Of a stretch of DNA of 64,000 nt, positions 1 to 9,410 are shown piece after piece. Both the position numbers and the translations under genes were made by a program. This DNA comes from Oscillospiraceae bacterium (GTDB taxonomy: Bacteria; Bacillota; Clostridia; Oscillospirales; CAG-272): the NCBI GenBank assembly GCA_015064285.1, contig SVSN01000010.1, positions 1 through 64,000 on the forward strand, written 5' to 3'. The notes under the pieces were generated by a model that saw nothing but the letters and a program-made list of their open reading frames with translations, did not search any database and was not told where the DNA came from. Within the stretch, counting starts at the first letter, position 1; every line of letters begins with the position of its first letter.

Positions 1-497
1 TGGACGAAGACTCCTGTATGGTTGACATCGCCAAGTTCTTCCTGGAATTCACCGTTGACGAATCCTGCGGTAAGTGCGCACCCTGTCGTATCGGTACCGT
101 TCGTCTGCTGGAAATCCTGAACAAGATTACCGACGGCAACGGCGAAATGGAAGACCTGGACAAGCTGGAAGAACTGGCTAACTACATCAAGAGCGCATCT
201 CTGTGTGGTCTGGGTCAGACTGCTCCTAACCCCGTTATCTCCACTCTGCGGTATTTCCGCGATGAATATATTGCTCACATCGTTGACAAGAAATGTCCCG
301 CCGGCGTGTGCAAGAAGCTGCTGTCTTACGTTATCGACGCTGACAAGTGTAAGGGCTGTACTCTGTGCTCCAGAGTTTGTCCCGCAGGCGCCATCAGCGG
401 TAAGGTTAAGGAAGCCCACGTTATCGACACTACGAAGTGCGTGAAGTGCGGTGCTTGTATCGAAAAGTGTAAGTTCGGCGCTATCTCTAAGAAATAA
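1..497 (+). CDS. hydB: NuoF/HydB-like flavin subunit of [FeFe]-hydrogenase, C-terminal part
   Basis: The gene enters from the left edge in frame (codons from base 3), so only about the last 165 residues are visible. The segment begins with [13 protein letters not shown] followed by [13 protein letters not shown], the NuoF-type [4Fe-4S] site, with the fourth cysteine in SLCGLG. It ends in a bacterial ferredoxin-type domain with two CxxCxxCxxxC clusters ([12 protein letters not shown] and [11 protein letters not shown]). This architecture is typical of HydB/HndC, the NAD(P)H- and FMN-binding subunit of trimeric electron-bifurcating or NAD(P)-linked hydrogenases. It should pass electrons between NAD(P)H, ferredoxin and HydA. 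The stop lies 15 nt before hydA, with AAGGA between, so the two are co-transcribed. The FMN and NAD domains are outside the window. Bifurcation itself is inferred from family knowledge. Confidence 0.9.
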   Translation, partial: DEDSCMVDIAKFFLEFTVDESCGKCAPCRIGTVRLLEILNKITDGNGEMEDLDKLEELANYIKSASLCGLGQTAPNPVISTLRYFRDEYIAHIVDKKCPAGVCKKLLSYVIDADKCKGCTLCSRVCPAGAISGKVKEAHVIDTTKCVKCGACIEKCKFGAISKK

Positions 498-512
498 GGA
501 AGGATACACATT

Positions 513-2258
513 ATGAACATGATTAACGTGAAGATCAATGGTGTGGATTATTCCGTACCTGCCGGCATTACCGTTCTGGAAGCCTGCAAGTATGCCAACA
601 TCGATATCCCCACCCTGTGCTACCTGAAGGATATCAACGAAATCGGCGCCTGCCGTCTGTGCCTGGTTGAAGTTACCGGTGCCCGCGGCATGGTTGCTGC
701 CTGTGTATATCCCGTTGCTGACGGTATGGAAATCCAGACCAACACGCCTAAGATCCGTGCTGCCAGAAAGACCAATCTGGAACTGGTTCTGTCCGCCCAC
801 GAAAAGAAGTGTCTGACCTGTATCCGTTCCACCACCTGCGAACTGCAGAAGCTGGCGCAGGAATACAAGGTAGACGAAGATCGTTTCTGCTACACCGAAA
901 AAGAAGAAAAGAAGCCCCTGGACCTGTCTTCTCCCTCCATTCTGCGTGACAACAACAAGTGTATCCTGTGCCGCCGCTGCGTAGCTGCTTGTAACAAGCT
1001 GCAGGGCATCGGTGCCATCGGCGCTACCAACCGTGGTTACGACACAGAAATCGCTCCTTCCTTCGAAAAGGTTCTGGCTGACACCTCCTGCATCAACTGC
1101 GGTCAGTGTATCGTTGCCTGCCCCGTTGGCGCTCTGTACGAAAAGGACGACACCCAGAAGATTCTGGATGCCATCAACGATCCCACCAAGCACGTTGCTA
1201 TCTGCTGCGCTCCCTCCGTTCGTACCGCTATCGGCGAATGCTTCGGCTATGAACCCGGTACCGACGCACAGGGCAAGATGGTTGCTGCTCTGAAGGCTCT
1301 GGGCTTTGACGGCGTATACGACATGAACTTCACCGCCGACCTGACCATCATGGAAGAAGGCTATGAATTCATCAACCGTGTTAAGAATGGCGGCGCTCTG
1401 CCTCTGATCACCTCCTGCTCTCCCGGATGGGTTAAGTACTGTGAACACTACTTCCCGGATATGATCGAAAATCTGTCTTCCTGCAAGTCTCCTCAGCAGA
1501 TGTTCGGTGCTATGTACAAGTCTTACTTCGCAGAAAAGCTGGGTCTGGATCCCAAGGATATCGTATTCGTATCCGCCATTCCCTGCACTGCCAAGAAGTT
1601 TGAAGTAGGCCGCGACGGTCAGTCCAACGACGGTCTGCCGAACGTGGATATCGCTGTTACCACCCGTGAACTGGGCCGCATGATCGAACAGGCTGGTATC
1701 GACTTCAAGTCCCTGGCTGACGCTGACTTCGATTCTCCCATCGACATCGGTTCCGGTGCAGGCGCCATCTTCGGTGCTACCGGCGGTGTTATGGAAGCCG
1801 CTCTGCGTACCGCTGCTGAAGTTCTGGAAGGCAAGCCCCTGGAAAAGATCGACTTTGAAGAAGTTCGCGGTACCGAAGGTATCAAGTTCGCTTCCTACAA
1901 GATCGGCGATCTGACGGTTAACGTTGCTGTTGCTTCCGGCACTGCCAACGCTGCCAAGCTGCTGAAGGGTGTTCAGGACGGTACCTACAACGTTCAGTTC
2001 ATCGAAATCATGGCTTGTCCCGGCGGTTGTGTAAACGGTGGTGGTCAGCCCATCCAGCCCGCTGTTGTTCGCAACAATGTGGATCTGAAGGCTCTCCGTG
2101 CTTCCATCCTGTACAACGCTGACGCCAAGCTGCTGGGCTACAGAAAGTCTCACGAAAACCCGATCGTTAAGAAGGTTTACGAAGAATTCCTGGGCGAACC
2201 CAACAGCCACAAGGCACACGAACTGCTGCACACCCATTACATTCCCAGAGGTCTGTAA
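513..2258 (+). CDS. hydA: [FeFe]-hydrogenase catalytic subunit HydA (HndD-like)
   Basis: A 581-residue M3-type [FeFe]-hydrogenase. A plant-type [2Fe-2S] domain covers about residues 1-80 (C36, C47, C50, C64). A His/Cys-ligated cluster follows (HEKKCLTC, about 96-109), then two [4Fe-4S] sites (CILCRRCVAAC at 150-160 and CINCGQCIVAC at 193-203). The H-cluster domain has L1 TSCSPGW (300-306), L2 IPCTAKKFE (356-364) and L3 from E498 to P513 with the MACPGGC and GGGQP elements. The small-subunit-like C-terminus is present. It reversibly reduces protons with electrons from ferredoxin and the adjacent NuoF-like subunit. Two active-site positions differ from the commonly cited consensus: Ser replaces the second Cys of L1 and Ile replaces Met of L2. 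No maturases (HydE, HydF, HydG) lie in the window. The gene is followed by a clear terminator. Confidence 0.95.
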   Translation: MNMINVKINGVDYSVPAGITVLEACKYANIDIPTLCYLKDINEIGACRLCLVEVTGARGMVAACVYPVADGMEIQTNTPKIRAARKTNLELVLSAHEKKCLTCIRSTTCELQKLAQEYKVDEDRFCYTEKEEKKPLDLSSPSILRDNNKCILCRRCVAACNKLQGIGAIGATNRGYDTEIAPSFEKVLADTSCINCGQCIVACPVGALYEKDDTQKILDAINDPTKHVAICCAPSVRTAIGECFGYEPGTDAQGKMVAALKALGFDGVYDMNFTADLTIMEEGYEFINRVKNGGALPLITSCSPGWVKYCEHYFPDMIENLSSCKSPQQMFGAMYKSYFAEKLGLDPKDIVFVSAIPCTAKKFEVGRDGQSNDGLPNVDIAVTTRELGRMIEQAGIDFKSLADADFDSPIDIGSGAGAIFGATGGVMEAALRTAAEVLEGKPLEKIDFEEVRGTEGIKFASYKIGDLTVNVAVASGTANAAKLLKGVQDGTYNVQFIEIMACPGGCVNGGGQPIQPAVVRNNVDLKALRASILYNADAKLLGYRKSHENPIVKKVYEEFLGEPNSHKAHELLHTHYIPRGL

Positions 2259-2277
2259 TTCTTAATTGCATATATCC

Positions 2278-2313
2278 GAGAAGCTCTGCCGTTTGGTGGG
2301 GCTTCTCTTTTTT
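2278..2313 (+). terminator. Rho-independent terminator after hydA
   Basis: GAGAAGC at 2278-2284 pairs with GCTTCTC at 2301-2307, followed by a run of T. It lies 20 nt after the hydA stop. Confidence 0.85.
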
Positions 2314-2689
2314 ACATCGGGGGAGTAGGTGCAGCGTGTTAGGGAGGAAAGACGCGGCTTTTGAAAAAGCCTGGCAAAACTTTCAAACAATTACAGCGGT
2401 TTTGTTGGGTGCAGGCAGAGCGTTACCGAGCTGACAGCGGTTTTCGGATGGACGCGGGCTGTTCGGGTTTGGTAGGGGAGCGTCAGCACAGGAGGGGTGG
2501 AATAAGCGGCTGCGCTTCGCTTTGTTTAGGTTGTGTAGTGGAACGGTCAAGTTCGACATTGGTTAGGTCTGGATTGGTTGGGGGTAAAGTTATGATTTGT
2601 ACCGTAGGGCGGGATGACCACATCCCGCCGACGTACAGTTTGGTATTCGGGTACTTTATCAGTATTAAGGACGCTCAAACCAACATAAC
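2314..2689. other. Non-coding interval between convergent hydA and DUF4091 genes
   Basis: About 375 bases separate the two converging transcription units. I see no plausible gene here. A long plus-strand open frame runs through, but it continues antisense through two conserved DUF4091 genes and has no ribosome site. The only structure recognised is the short palindrome at 2608-2629. Confidence 0.6.
2608..2629. repeat. Short REP-like palindrome
   Basis: GGCGGGATG and CATCCCGCC form a perfect 9-bp inverted repeat around the loop ACCA. There is no T run on either side, so it is not a standard terminator. Palindromes of this kind are often dispersed in Clostridia genomes, but only one copy was seen here. 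Confidence 0.5.
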
Positions 2690-2736
2690 TGCAAAAAAGG
2701 ACATACGGCTGCTCGATACAGTCTCGTATGTCCTTT
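2690..2736 (-). terminator. Terminator of the minus-strand glycan operon
   Basis: AAAGGACATACG (2696-2707) pairs perfectly with CGTATGTCCTTT (2725-2736). Read on the minus strand the stem is followed by TTTTTTGC. It lies 14 nt beyond the stop of the DUF4091 gene. Confidence 0.9.
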
Positions 2737-2750
2737 ATGTTTTTGCAAAC

Positions 2751-4415
2751 TTATGCCTGCAGAGTCGCTTCGATCATGGCGTGTACTTTGGCTCTCACAC
2801 CGGGCAGGTAGTTGTCGTCGTGAGGATACTTGGCGAAGGTGATGGGATCGATGCCTTCTTCCAGTGCTGCCAGAACGGCTTCCTTGCCGCAGAGGGAGGC
2901 AGCCAGCTTCAGCATCCGGTTGTCCATCAGTGCTTCGGTGAAGGCCTTCATGTGCAGGGAAGTGTAGGGCTGACCCTTGGGGCCGGGATATACGGCGTAG
3001 CAGTCTCCTGCGGGAACGAAATACTGACCGTCGGTTACATAGTAGGGATTGATTTCTTCCACGGAGAACTGGGAGTACCAGAAGTTGTAACCCCACTGCA
3101 GGAAGCCTTCAATATCATACTTCCACATCTGGGTACCGATGATCCGGGTACGGGACATGGGCATAGCAACGAACCGGTTGGAAACGTCAACGCCCTGGCT
3201 GCAGCAGTAGTACGTCCACAGGCCGGGAATATTGGCTTCCAGGAAGGGTTCGATGTGGTTGTTGGCGGGAATGGGATTGGTCAGCGCGCCGGTTTTGTAG
3301 AATTCAAAGTTGGACAGAGCGTCCATGATGGTGTATCCTTCCAGCAGATCGGCGATGGATGCCTTGGCGGCCTTGTAGGCTTCCAGATGAGCCAGACCCG
3401 GTTCGTCGGAAATGTGGAAGATACAGCGCTTGTCCGCACCGGCCAGAGACTTCATCTTGGCAAGGAACGCCTTCAGGAAGGCCCGGAGGAATGCGGTGTA
3501 TTCTTCGGAGAGGGAATCGGTTTCCCAGCCGAATACCTTTTCCAGCTTGCCGTTTACCTTGGCTATGATCTTGGGCGCATGGCCTGCACCCCACTGGGTG
3601 AACAGGTGAGATACTTCAAAATAGTCTACGCCGCAGCGGTTGCACATTTCCACCCAGCGTTCCAGACGATCAAAACCGAACTTCCAGCAGCCGCATTCGG
3701 TCTTTTCTACGTCCACCAGCTGTACGGTGGGTCTTTCGCCGCCCACAGCGGTATCCAGCGGAGGCGTGAAGACAGGCATCAGAATCATGTTGATACCGTT
3801 TTCCACAGCGGTACGGATGTAGTTTTCGATGTAGCTCCAGTGCTTTTCGGAGAAAACTTCCAGTTCATAGTAGGAAGCGATGCAGTCACAGTGGAACCAT
3901 TCGGTTACCTTCAGATCCTGCTTCGGCAGGGTGGCGGCGATCACGCGCAGGGTAACGGAGGTTTCCACATGGGTGATCCCTTCGTTGGTCTTGAAGCGGA
4001 TGCTGATCTTGTATTCGCCGGGCGCAGCGTTTTCCGGAACCTTTACGGTTACGTACAGCGCACGCAGTTCCTTGTGAACTACGAAAATTCTGGCGCCGTT
4101 TTCGATGGGAACCAGCAGGTCGGGATACAGACCGGGTTCCTTGCGCAGGTAGTTGTCATCGTTCCGGTTGTGGTAGCAGGGCACACGAACGGGAATCTGT
4201 TCCACGGTTTCGATAGTGAAAGGCAGGCCGCCGTCGGAATCCAGAATCAGCTGACATTTGGGATCGTGACCGGTTTCGGTGGTGGTGTAAGCCACTTCAA
4301 AATGGTATTCTTCCCCCCGCAGCACGGTGTCGGATGTCAGCGTCGGCTTGCAGTCGATGCACTGATCCATAAAACACTTTTCATAGCCGGGAATCGCTTT
4401 CAGAAATACAGGCAT
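2751..4415 (-). CDS. DUF4091 (GH123-like) glycosidase, copy 1
   Basis: A 554-residue protein of the DUF4091 family, related to glycoside hydrolase family 123. An N-terminal beta-sandwich-like part (1-165) precedes a TIM-barrel-like part. Landmarks are WFHCDC (173-178), PVFTPPLDT and ERPTVQLVDV (about 214-236), FEVSHLF (266-272), HISDEP (334-339) and a C-terminal FLQWGYNFWYS-like strand. In GH123 enzymes an Asp-Glu pair performs substrate-assisted hydrolysis of beta-N-acetylgalactosaminides, and D337-E338 is the natural candidate. There is no signal peptide, so it should be cytoplasmic. The start has AAGGAG upstream. It is the last gene of a run after copy 2 and the GH78-like gene, with a 24-nt gap. 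Substrate is unknown; the GalNAc link is only a family-level inference. Confidence 0.85.
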   Translation of the reverse strand: MPVFLKAIPGYEKCFMDQCIDCKPTLTSDTVLRGEEYHFEVAYTTTETGHDPKCQLILDSDGGLPFTIETVEQIPVRVPCYHNRNDDNYLRKEPGLYPDLLVPIENGARIFVVHKELRALYVTVKVPENAAPGEYKISIRFKTNEGITHVETSVTLRVIAATLPKQDLKVTEWFHCDCIASYYELEVFSEKHWSYIENYIRTAVENGINMILMPVFTPPLDTAVGGERPTVQLVDVEKTECGCWKFGFDRLERWVEMCNRCGVDYFEVSHLFTQWGAGHAPKIIAKVNGKLEKVFGWETDSLSEEYTAFLRAFLKAFLAKMKSLAGADKRCIFHISDEPGLAHLEAYKAAKASIADLLEGYTIMDALSNFEFYKTGALTNPIPANNHIEPFLEANIPGLWTYYCCSQGVDVSNRFVAMPMSRTRIIGTQMWKYDIEGFLQWGYNFWYSQFSVEEINPYYVTDGQYFVPAGDCYAVYPGPKGQPYTSLHMKAFTEALMDNRMLKLAASLCGKEAVLAALEEGIDPITFAKYPHDDNYLPGVRAKVHAMIEATLQA

Positions 4416-4439
4416 GATATGTTCTCCTTTTGGGATGAT

Positions 4440-6104
4440 TTACAGGTTGGCGGCAATCAGGGCGTTTACCTTCTGCCGCAGCTCGTGACAATACTGAGGA
4501 CCGGCGGGACAGGTGCGGAAGGTCAGCGGGCCTTCACAGTCCACCAGTTCCATAACTGCTTCTCTGCCGCAGAGCTGTTCAGCCAGCTGCAGGGCACGCA
4601 CATCCTGCAGGGATTCGGCAAAATAGTGGAGCCGGACACTTTCTTCCGGAAGTCCCTTTTTGCCGGGGTATACCAGGAACGCATCTCCCGCAGGCCCGAA
4701 ATAGTTGCCCTCGGTGATGTAGTACGGGTTGATTACTTCTCTGGAACCGTTGGAATACCAGAAATTGAAGCCCCAGTGGAGGAAACCTTTGATGTTGTGC
4801 CGCCAGAGCTGGGCGCCGAGTACCCGGATCCGGTCGCCGGACATGGAGAAGAACCGGTTGGAGGTACCTTCGATGGTGTCGCAGCAGTAGTAGGTCCAAA
4901 GCTCCGGTACACCGGCTTCCAGGAAGGGTTCGATGGCCATGGTTTCCGGAATCGGTACCGTAATCAGACCTTTCGTGTAAAATTCCACATCAGAAATAGC
5001 ATCGATCCGACGGTAGGGCGCGATCAGGTCTTCCACTTCGTCCAGCAGCGCCTTATAAATATCGATCCGGTTCAGGTAGGGTTCGTCGGAAATGTGGAAC
5101 AGACACCGTTTGTCCGCACCGTCCAGGGATTTCATCTTTTCGATAAAGGCGGTCAGAAAAGCACGGATGAAGGTGCGGTACCCGTCGCTTCGGGGATCCG
5201 TGTTCCAGGGGAAGGCACGTCTGTACACTTCCGTGCCGTCTTCTTCCACCACGGTGGCCATCACCTTGGGGACAATCAGATCACAACGGGCATAGAATAG
5301 GTGGGAAACTTCAAAATATTCCGCACCGCAGCGGCTGCACATTTCCACCCAGCGTTCCAGTCGGTCAAAGCCGAAATGCCAGCCGTCTTTGTCCAGCCGC
5401 ATATCTACCAGCTGTACGGTGGGCCGCTCGTGTCCGGCTTCTGTATCCATGGGCGGGGTGAAAACCGGGGTGGTGATGGTGTTGGTACCGGTTTTTACAG
5501 CCGTGCGGACGTAGTTTTCAATGATCCGCCAGTGTTCTTCGGAGAAAACTTCCACCTCATACAGGCTGGCCAGACAGTCGCAGTGGAACCACTGGGTCAC
5601 GGTCATGGTCTGTTTCGGCAGAACGGCGGGCAGTACCGTGATTTCCACCGCAGACTGGGCACATACATTGCCGTCCATGGTGAAGGTCAGCGTAACGGGA
5701 TATACGCCCGGCTCCGCGTCTTCCGGAATGTCCAGCACGCAGAACAGGGAGCGCAGACCGCCGTAGGGCACATGATAGGGCTTGTCCGGGGACAGCTTTC
5801 TCAGCAGATCGGGGTACAGCCCCGGGGTGGTACGCAGATAGGGTTCCCCCAGCTTCCACTGGAAAATGGGTTCTCTGACCGGCATCAGTTCCACGGAAGA
5901 AAGGGTCCAGGGCAGAGCACAGTCCAGTGTCCAGCGTACCGTGTACGCATTGGACCAGCCGGGGGCAGTGTCGGCGGTACAGGCGAACTGAAAACTGCAC
6001 TGTTCCCCCCGGAGCACCGTCATGGCGGTCATGGGTGCTTTGTCCGCAAAATTTTCGTCATAGAAGCATCTTTCGGTACTGTGAATGGGTTTTAAGAGAA
6101 TCAT
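4440..6104 (-). CDS. DUF4091 (GH123-like) glycosidase, copy 2
   Basis: A 554-residue paralogue of the next gene downstream, the same length and collinear. It keeps WFHCDC (172-177), PVFTPPMDT, the HERPTVQLVD element, FEVSHLF, HISDEP (337-342) and the FLHWGFNFWYS strand. The putative catalytic Asp-Glu pair is D340-E341. It starts 3 nt after the stop of the GH78-like gene, so translation is probably coupled. The ribosome site is weak (GGA about 11 nt upstream), which fits coupling. There is no signal peptide. The tandem duplication is old, since the two copies have clearly diverged in the N-terminal domain, and may cover two related linkages of one glycan. Confidence 0.85.
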   Translation of the reverse strand: MILLKPIHSTERCFYDENFADKAPMTAMTVLRGEQCSFQFACTADTAPGWSNAYTVRWTLDCALPWTLSSVELMPVREPIFQWKLGEPYLRTTPGLYPDLLRKLSPDKPYHVPYGGLRSLFCVLDIPEDAEPGVYPVTLTFTMDGNVCAQSAVEITVLPAVLPKQTMTVTQWFHCDCLASLYEVEVFSEEHWRIIENYVRTAVKTGTNTITTPVFTPPMDTEAGHERPTVQLVDMRLDKDGWHFGFDRLERWVEMCSRCGAEYFEVSHLFYARCDLIVPKVMATVVEEDGTEVYRRAFPWNTDPRSDGYRTFIRAFLTAFIEKMKSLDGADKRCLFHISDEPYLNRIDIYKALLDEVEDLIAPYRRIDAISDVEFYTKGLITVPIPETMAIEPFLEAGVPELWTYYCCDTIEGTSNRFFSMSGDRIRVLGAQLWRHNIKGFLHWGFNFWYSNGSREVINPYYITEGNYFGPAGDAFLVYPGKKGLPEESVRLHYFAESLQDVRALQLAEQLCGREAVMELVDCEGPLTFRTCPAGPQYCHELRQKVNALIAANL

Positions 6105-6107
6105 AAC

Positions 6108-8249
6108 TTAAAAATCCGTTTCAATTTCATAGATACCGGCCTGGGATACGGGCAGCGGCTTCCTTTCGCCCATGTGACCGGGGGCATCGGGATACAGACC
6201 CACGGCATACCGGAAGTACAGGTAGGAGGGGATGGCGGACCATGCATGGCACAGACTTCCTGCGAAACCGAAGTCATCGCCGGCTTTCATGGTTTCCCAG
6301 AAAGTGGTGGCGTTTTCCTTCAGCATATGACCGAACTGCTTGGCAATGTGGCCAAACACAAACCGGCCGTACTTTTCCGGCTGCATCAGCAGGGCATCGT
6401 AACGGAACACACTGTGAGACAGGGTTACTTCCAGCAGATCGGTGTTGTATGCCAGATTTTCCAGAACCTTGTCCAGTGCATCGGCGGGACAGATACCGGC
6501 GCAGACTGCCAGAGACTGAGACAGCTGTGCCAGATGGGATTTTTCGCCGGTGGTGCAGTTGATCTTGGAGTAGTACCAGCCTGCTTCTTCATTATAGAAA
6601 GCTTTATGGCAGGTTTCATTCAGCTTTGCAGCCGCATTGGTGTACAGGCTGCCGTCTTTGCCGAGAGCGGCAAGAATCTTGCTCATGCTCTGGTAAGCCA
6701 TGGAAACGAAAGCGTTCAGGGGCAGGTCATAGGTCAGGTTTTCTTCCACGGCGCCGATGCTGTTGGCCAAGCCATCCTGCCATTCGTAGAAGTTCCAGTA
6801 TTCTCTTTCCTGCAGCATGGGAATCAGGCCGTTTTCGGCACTTCTTGCCATAAATGCACCGCAGACTTTTTCGCATACGGGCAGCATTTCTTCCGCAAAG
6901 GCAGTGTCACCGGTAAACAGAACATATTCCCAGAGCTGTACCAGATAAATGGCGCAGAAGCAGGGGATGGTGATAGCCACTCTGGCAGGGGAGCACAGTT
7001 CCAGGAAATTGTCGTCCCGGATGGACTGGGCGATCAGCCGGAGGGAAGCCTTGGGGAAAGCGGTTTCCTTGAAAGTGTAGTAGCCGCAGAGCATCTGGTT
7101 CCGGGAGTCCATGGTGTACAGTGCCTGTTCACGCCACGGGCAGTCTTCGTAATGCTCGTGCATGCACATCAGCAGCGTTCGCTTGCAGGTTTCATAGATT
7201 TCGTTGTGCATATGGTCGGCACAGCGGAAGTTTACGTCAGCAGTGGTGGGATAGTCGGTGGGGCAGATGGTGAGACGGTGGATTTTCACGTTACCATAGG
7301 CGTGGAGCTCCAGATACCGGCCGCCCAGACGGCGATGGGGATTCACAAAGGTGAACCGACCCTTTTTCGCAACCACACGGCAGGCAAAGTTCCGGCCGCC
7401 CACAAAAGAGCGCACCCGCATATCGTCCAGATGTTCACCCCAGCCGATGAGCAGTTCCGTGTCTTCGTCCACTTCCACATCCAGAGAAAGAATACCGGCT
7501 TCTTCCCGACCTACGTCCACTACGGCATAGGTACCGTCAAAACCGTCTTTCTTTGTCAGCGCCAGACCGTTTTCCCAGTTGGGAATGGTGCGTTCGCCGA
7601 AGGACAGGCTGGCAAACTGTACTCTCTTTCCCAGAGAATCGTTGGGCTTTCCTTCGTTGAAGCAGCCGTGGGCGATCAGCCGCATGGGGCAGGCATCCTT
7701 CAGAACCAGCTTTTCGATGGGACGGGGAGCAAGGGAGGGCAGAACCGCGGTTTCCACAGCTTTGCCGCAGGCAGGTTCTTCCCGGGTAGCATCATACTGG
7801 AAGGTATAGCCCAGCTGACCGGAAACCCGTTCCATTTCGCCGCTTACAAAATACGGATGGGGAGCGATGCAGGTGTCGGCAGAAGAATGGCATACATCCT
7901 TGCCGTCTTCGGTGATCACGTACAGAATGCCGGAGACTTCTCCTCTCTGGGTAGAGCTGTCCAGTCTCTGACCGTATCCGGTGATGGTCAGCTTGTTTTC
8001 CCCTTCAGAGAGAGCGGAAGTGATGTCCACTTCGTCATAAATCTTTACCTGATCCGGATAATCGGCAAACTGCCCGAAGGTGACCAGCTTTTCACCGATC
8101 CACAGGGAATAGTCGGTATGAGCAGTGATGTACAGCTTGTAGGTTCTGTCGGGAACTGCAGTCAGGGTTTCATAGCAGTTCACGTAGCAGTTGGGTGTGT
8201 CTTCCAGTCCGGCACACCAGATGTACTTGGCATTCTGGAAAAGTTCCAT
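6108..8249 (-). CDS. GH78-like alpha-L-rhamnosidase family protein
   Basis: A 713-residue protein resembling the bacterial alpha-L-rhamnosidase family (GH78, six-hairpin glycosidases). An N-terminal jelly-roll part (about 1-155; YSLWIGEKLVTFGQF is typical of the accessory beta-sandwich) is followed by a second beta-sandwich. An (alpha/alpha)6 barrel follows, containing EHYEDCPWREQ at 365-375, which matches the conserved region carrying the general acid. There is no signal peptide, so it probably acts on imported rhamnosides or related sugars. AAGGAG precedes the start. It is the first gene of the GH78-DUF4091-DUF4091 run, 59 nt after ddl. A weak hairpin at 8271-8296 lies in that gap. Family assignment is firm at the superfamily level; the substrate is not. 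Confidence 0.8.
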   Translation of the reverse strand: MELFQNAKYIWCAGLEDTPNCYVNCYETLTAVPDRTYKLYITAHTDYSLWIGEKLVTFGQFADYPDQVKIYDEVDITSALSEGENKLTITGYGQRLDSSTQRGEVSGILYVITEDGKDVCHSSADTCIAPHPYFVSGEMERVSGQLGYTFQYDATREEPACGKAVETAVLPSLAPRPIEKLVLKDACPMRLIAHGCFNEGKPNDSLGKRVQFASLSFGERTIPNWENGLALTKKDGFDGTYAVVDVGREEAGILSLDVEVDEDTELLIGWGEHLDDMRVRSFVGGRNFACRVVAKKGRFTFVNPHRRLGGRYLELHAYGNVKIHRLTICPTDYPTTADVNFRCADHMHNEIYETCKRTLLMCMHEHYEDCPWREQALYTMDSRNQMLCGYYTFKETAFPKASLRLIAQSIRDDNFLELCSPARVAITIPCFCAIYLVQLWEYVLFTGDTAFAEEMLPVCEKVCGAFMARSAENGLIPMLQEREYWNFYEWQDGLANSIGAVEENLTYDLPLNAFVSMAYQSMSKILAALGKDGSLYTNAAAKLNETCHKAFYNEEAGWYYSKINCTTGEKSHLAQLSQSLAVCAGICPADALDKVLENLAYNTDLLEVTLSHSVFRYDALLMQPEKYGRFVFGHIAKQFGHMLKENATTFWETMKAGDDFGFAGSLCHAWSAIPSYLYFRYAVGLYPDAPGHMGERKPLPVSQAGIYEIETDF

Positions 8250-8308
8250 AGGTTTTCTCCTTATTATGTACCGTCTGCCATGGGGATGACAGACGGGTGG
8301 TGTCGGTT

Positions 8309-9364
8309 TTATGCAAATGTAGCGGCCAGCATCCGGTCGATCAGCTGGGCATAGGTCATGCCGCTGTGGATCATCATTTTAGGATACATGGAAATGGGGG
8401 TGAAGCCTGGGATGGTGTTGATTTCATTGAACACAAAGCCTGTGTCCGTGATGAAAAAGTCCACCCGTGAGAATACTTTGCAGTCCAGGGCACGGAAGAT
8501 GGTTTTCGCGTATTCCCGGACGGTGGTCATTTCTTCCGCCGTGATCCGGGCAGGCAGAAAATAACCGGAAACATCGCTGATGTATTTGGTATCGTAATCG
8601 TAGAATTCACTGCTGCCCATGTCGATTTCCGCGGCTTCTGCAGCAAAGATCTCGCCGTGGTCTTCAAAAACAGCCACTTCGATTTCCCGACCCACAATGG
8701 CTTCTTCAATCAGTACCTTGCAGTCTTCTGCCAGGGCTTTTTGAACAGCCGGCGCAAACTGTTCGGCAGATTTGACCTTGCTTACCCCCACGGAAGAACC
8801 GGCAGCGCTGGGTTTTACGAACATGGGGTACCCGAAAGCCGCTTCGCATTTTACACGCAGTGCATCCAGTGCGGAGAGGTCTGCCGTGCGGCCGATGACC
8901 GCTCTGGCCTGCCGGATACCGGTATCCTGGGCAATGACGGATTTGGTGAACGCTTTGTCCATGCAGACGCCGCTGGAGGTACAGCCGCAGCCGACCACCG
9001 GAATACCGGCTACTGCGAAAAGACCCTGCACCGTGCCGTCTTCGCCGTATTTGCCGTGGAGAACGGGGAATACAGCATCACAGACCGTTTCGGTTACGGC
9101 TCCATCGGAGGCCGTGCAGCGGATTTTTCCGTCGGTCAGATCCAGAGAAACGGTCGGCAGTGTTTCGGGATGTGCGCACCACCGGCCGGAACGGATGTCT
9201 TCCAGGGGCCCGTCATACCGGTACCAGCGTCCCTCACGGGTAATGCCGATACAGAGCAGGCGGTAGGCAGTGCGGTCAATATTGGAAAGTACAGCATAGG
9301 CGGAGGACAGGGAAACGTCATATTCCGAGGATCGTCCGCCGAAAAGTACACAGATGGTTTTCAT
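8309..9364 (-). CDS. ddl: D-alanine--D-alanine ligase
   Basis: A 351-residue ATP-grasp enzyme making D-Ala-D-Ala for peptidoglycan. It begins MKTICVLFGGRSSEYDVS, the standard Ddl N-terminal glycine-rich region, and carries VKPSAAGSSVGVSKV (ATP-grasp), EIEVAVFED and the C-terminal FNEINTIPGFTPISMYP that binds Mg-ATP and D-Ala. I chose the ATG at 9364 because GGAG sits six bases upstream; an in-frame TTG four codons earlier overlaps that site. It lies between cimA and the glycan genes, with which it has no evident functional link. Whether it makes D-Ala-D-Ala or a variant depsipeptide cannot be judged by eye. Confidence 0.93.
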   Translation of the reverse strand: MKTICVLFGGRSSEYDVSLSSAYAVLSNIDRTAYRLLCIGITREGRWYRYDGPLEDIRSGRWCAHPETLPTVSLDLTDGKIRCTASDGAVTETVCDAVFPVLHGKYGEDGTVQGLFAVAGIPVVGCGCTSSGVCMDKAFTKSVIAQDTGIRQARAVIGRTADLSALDALRVKCEAAFGYPMFVKPSAAGSSVGVSKVKSAEQFAPAVQKALAEDCKVLIEEAIVGREIEVAVFEDHGEIFAAEAAEIDMGSSEFYDYDTKYISDVSGYFLPARITAEEMTTVREYAKTIFRALDCKVFSRVDFFITDTGFVFNEINTIPGFTPISMYPKMMIHSGMTYAQLIDRMLAATFA

Positions 9365-9410
9365 TCTTGTCTCCAAAGGGGATAGATGATTTCAGAAAGG
9401 GATGCCGGGA

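Noticed and set aside
2361-5300. A 979-codon plus-strand open frame antisense to two DUF4091 genes
   Set aside because: It has no ribosome site or recognisable domain, and the opposite strand encodes two conserved paralogues. Codon bias of the real genes leaves the antisense frame open.
6174-8354. A 726-codon plus-strand open frame opposite the GH78-like gene
   Set aside because: Antisense shadow with no ribosome site and no domain; it also crosses the ddl 3' end.
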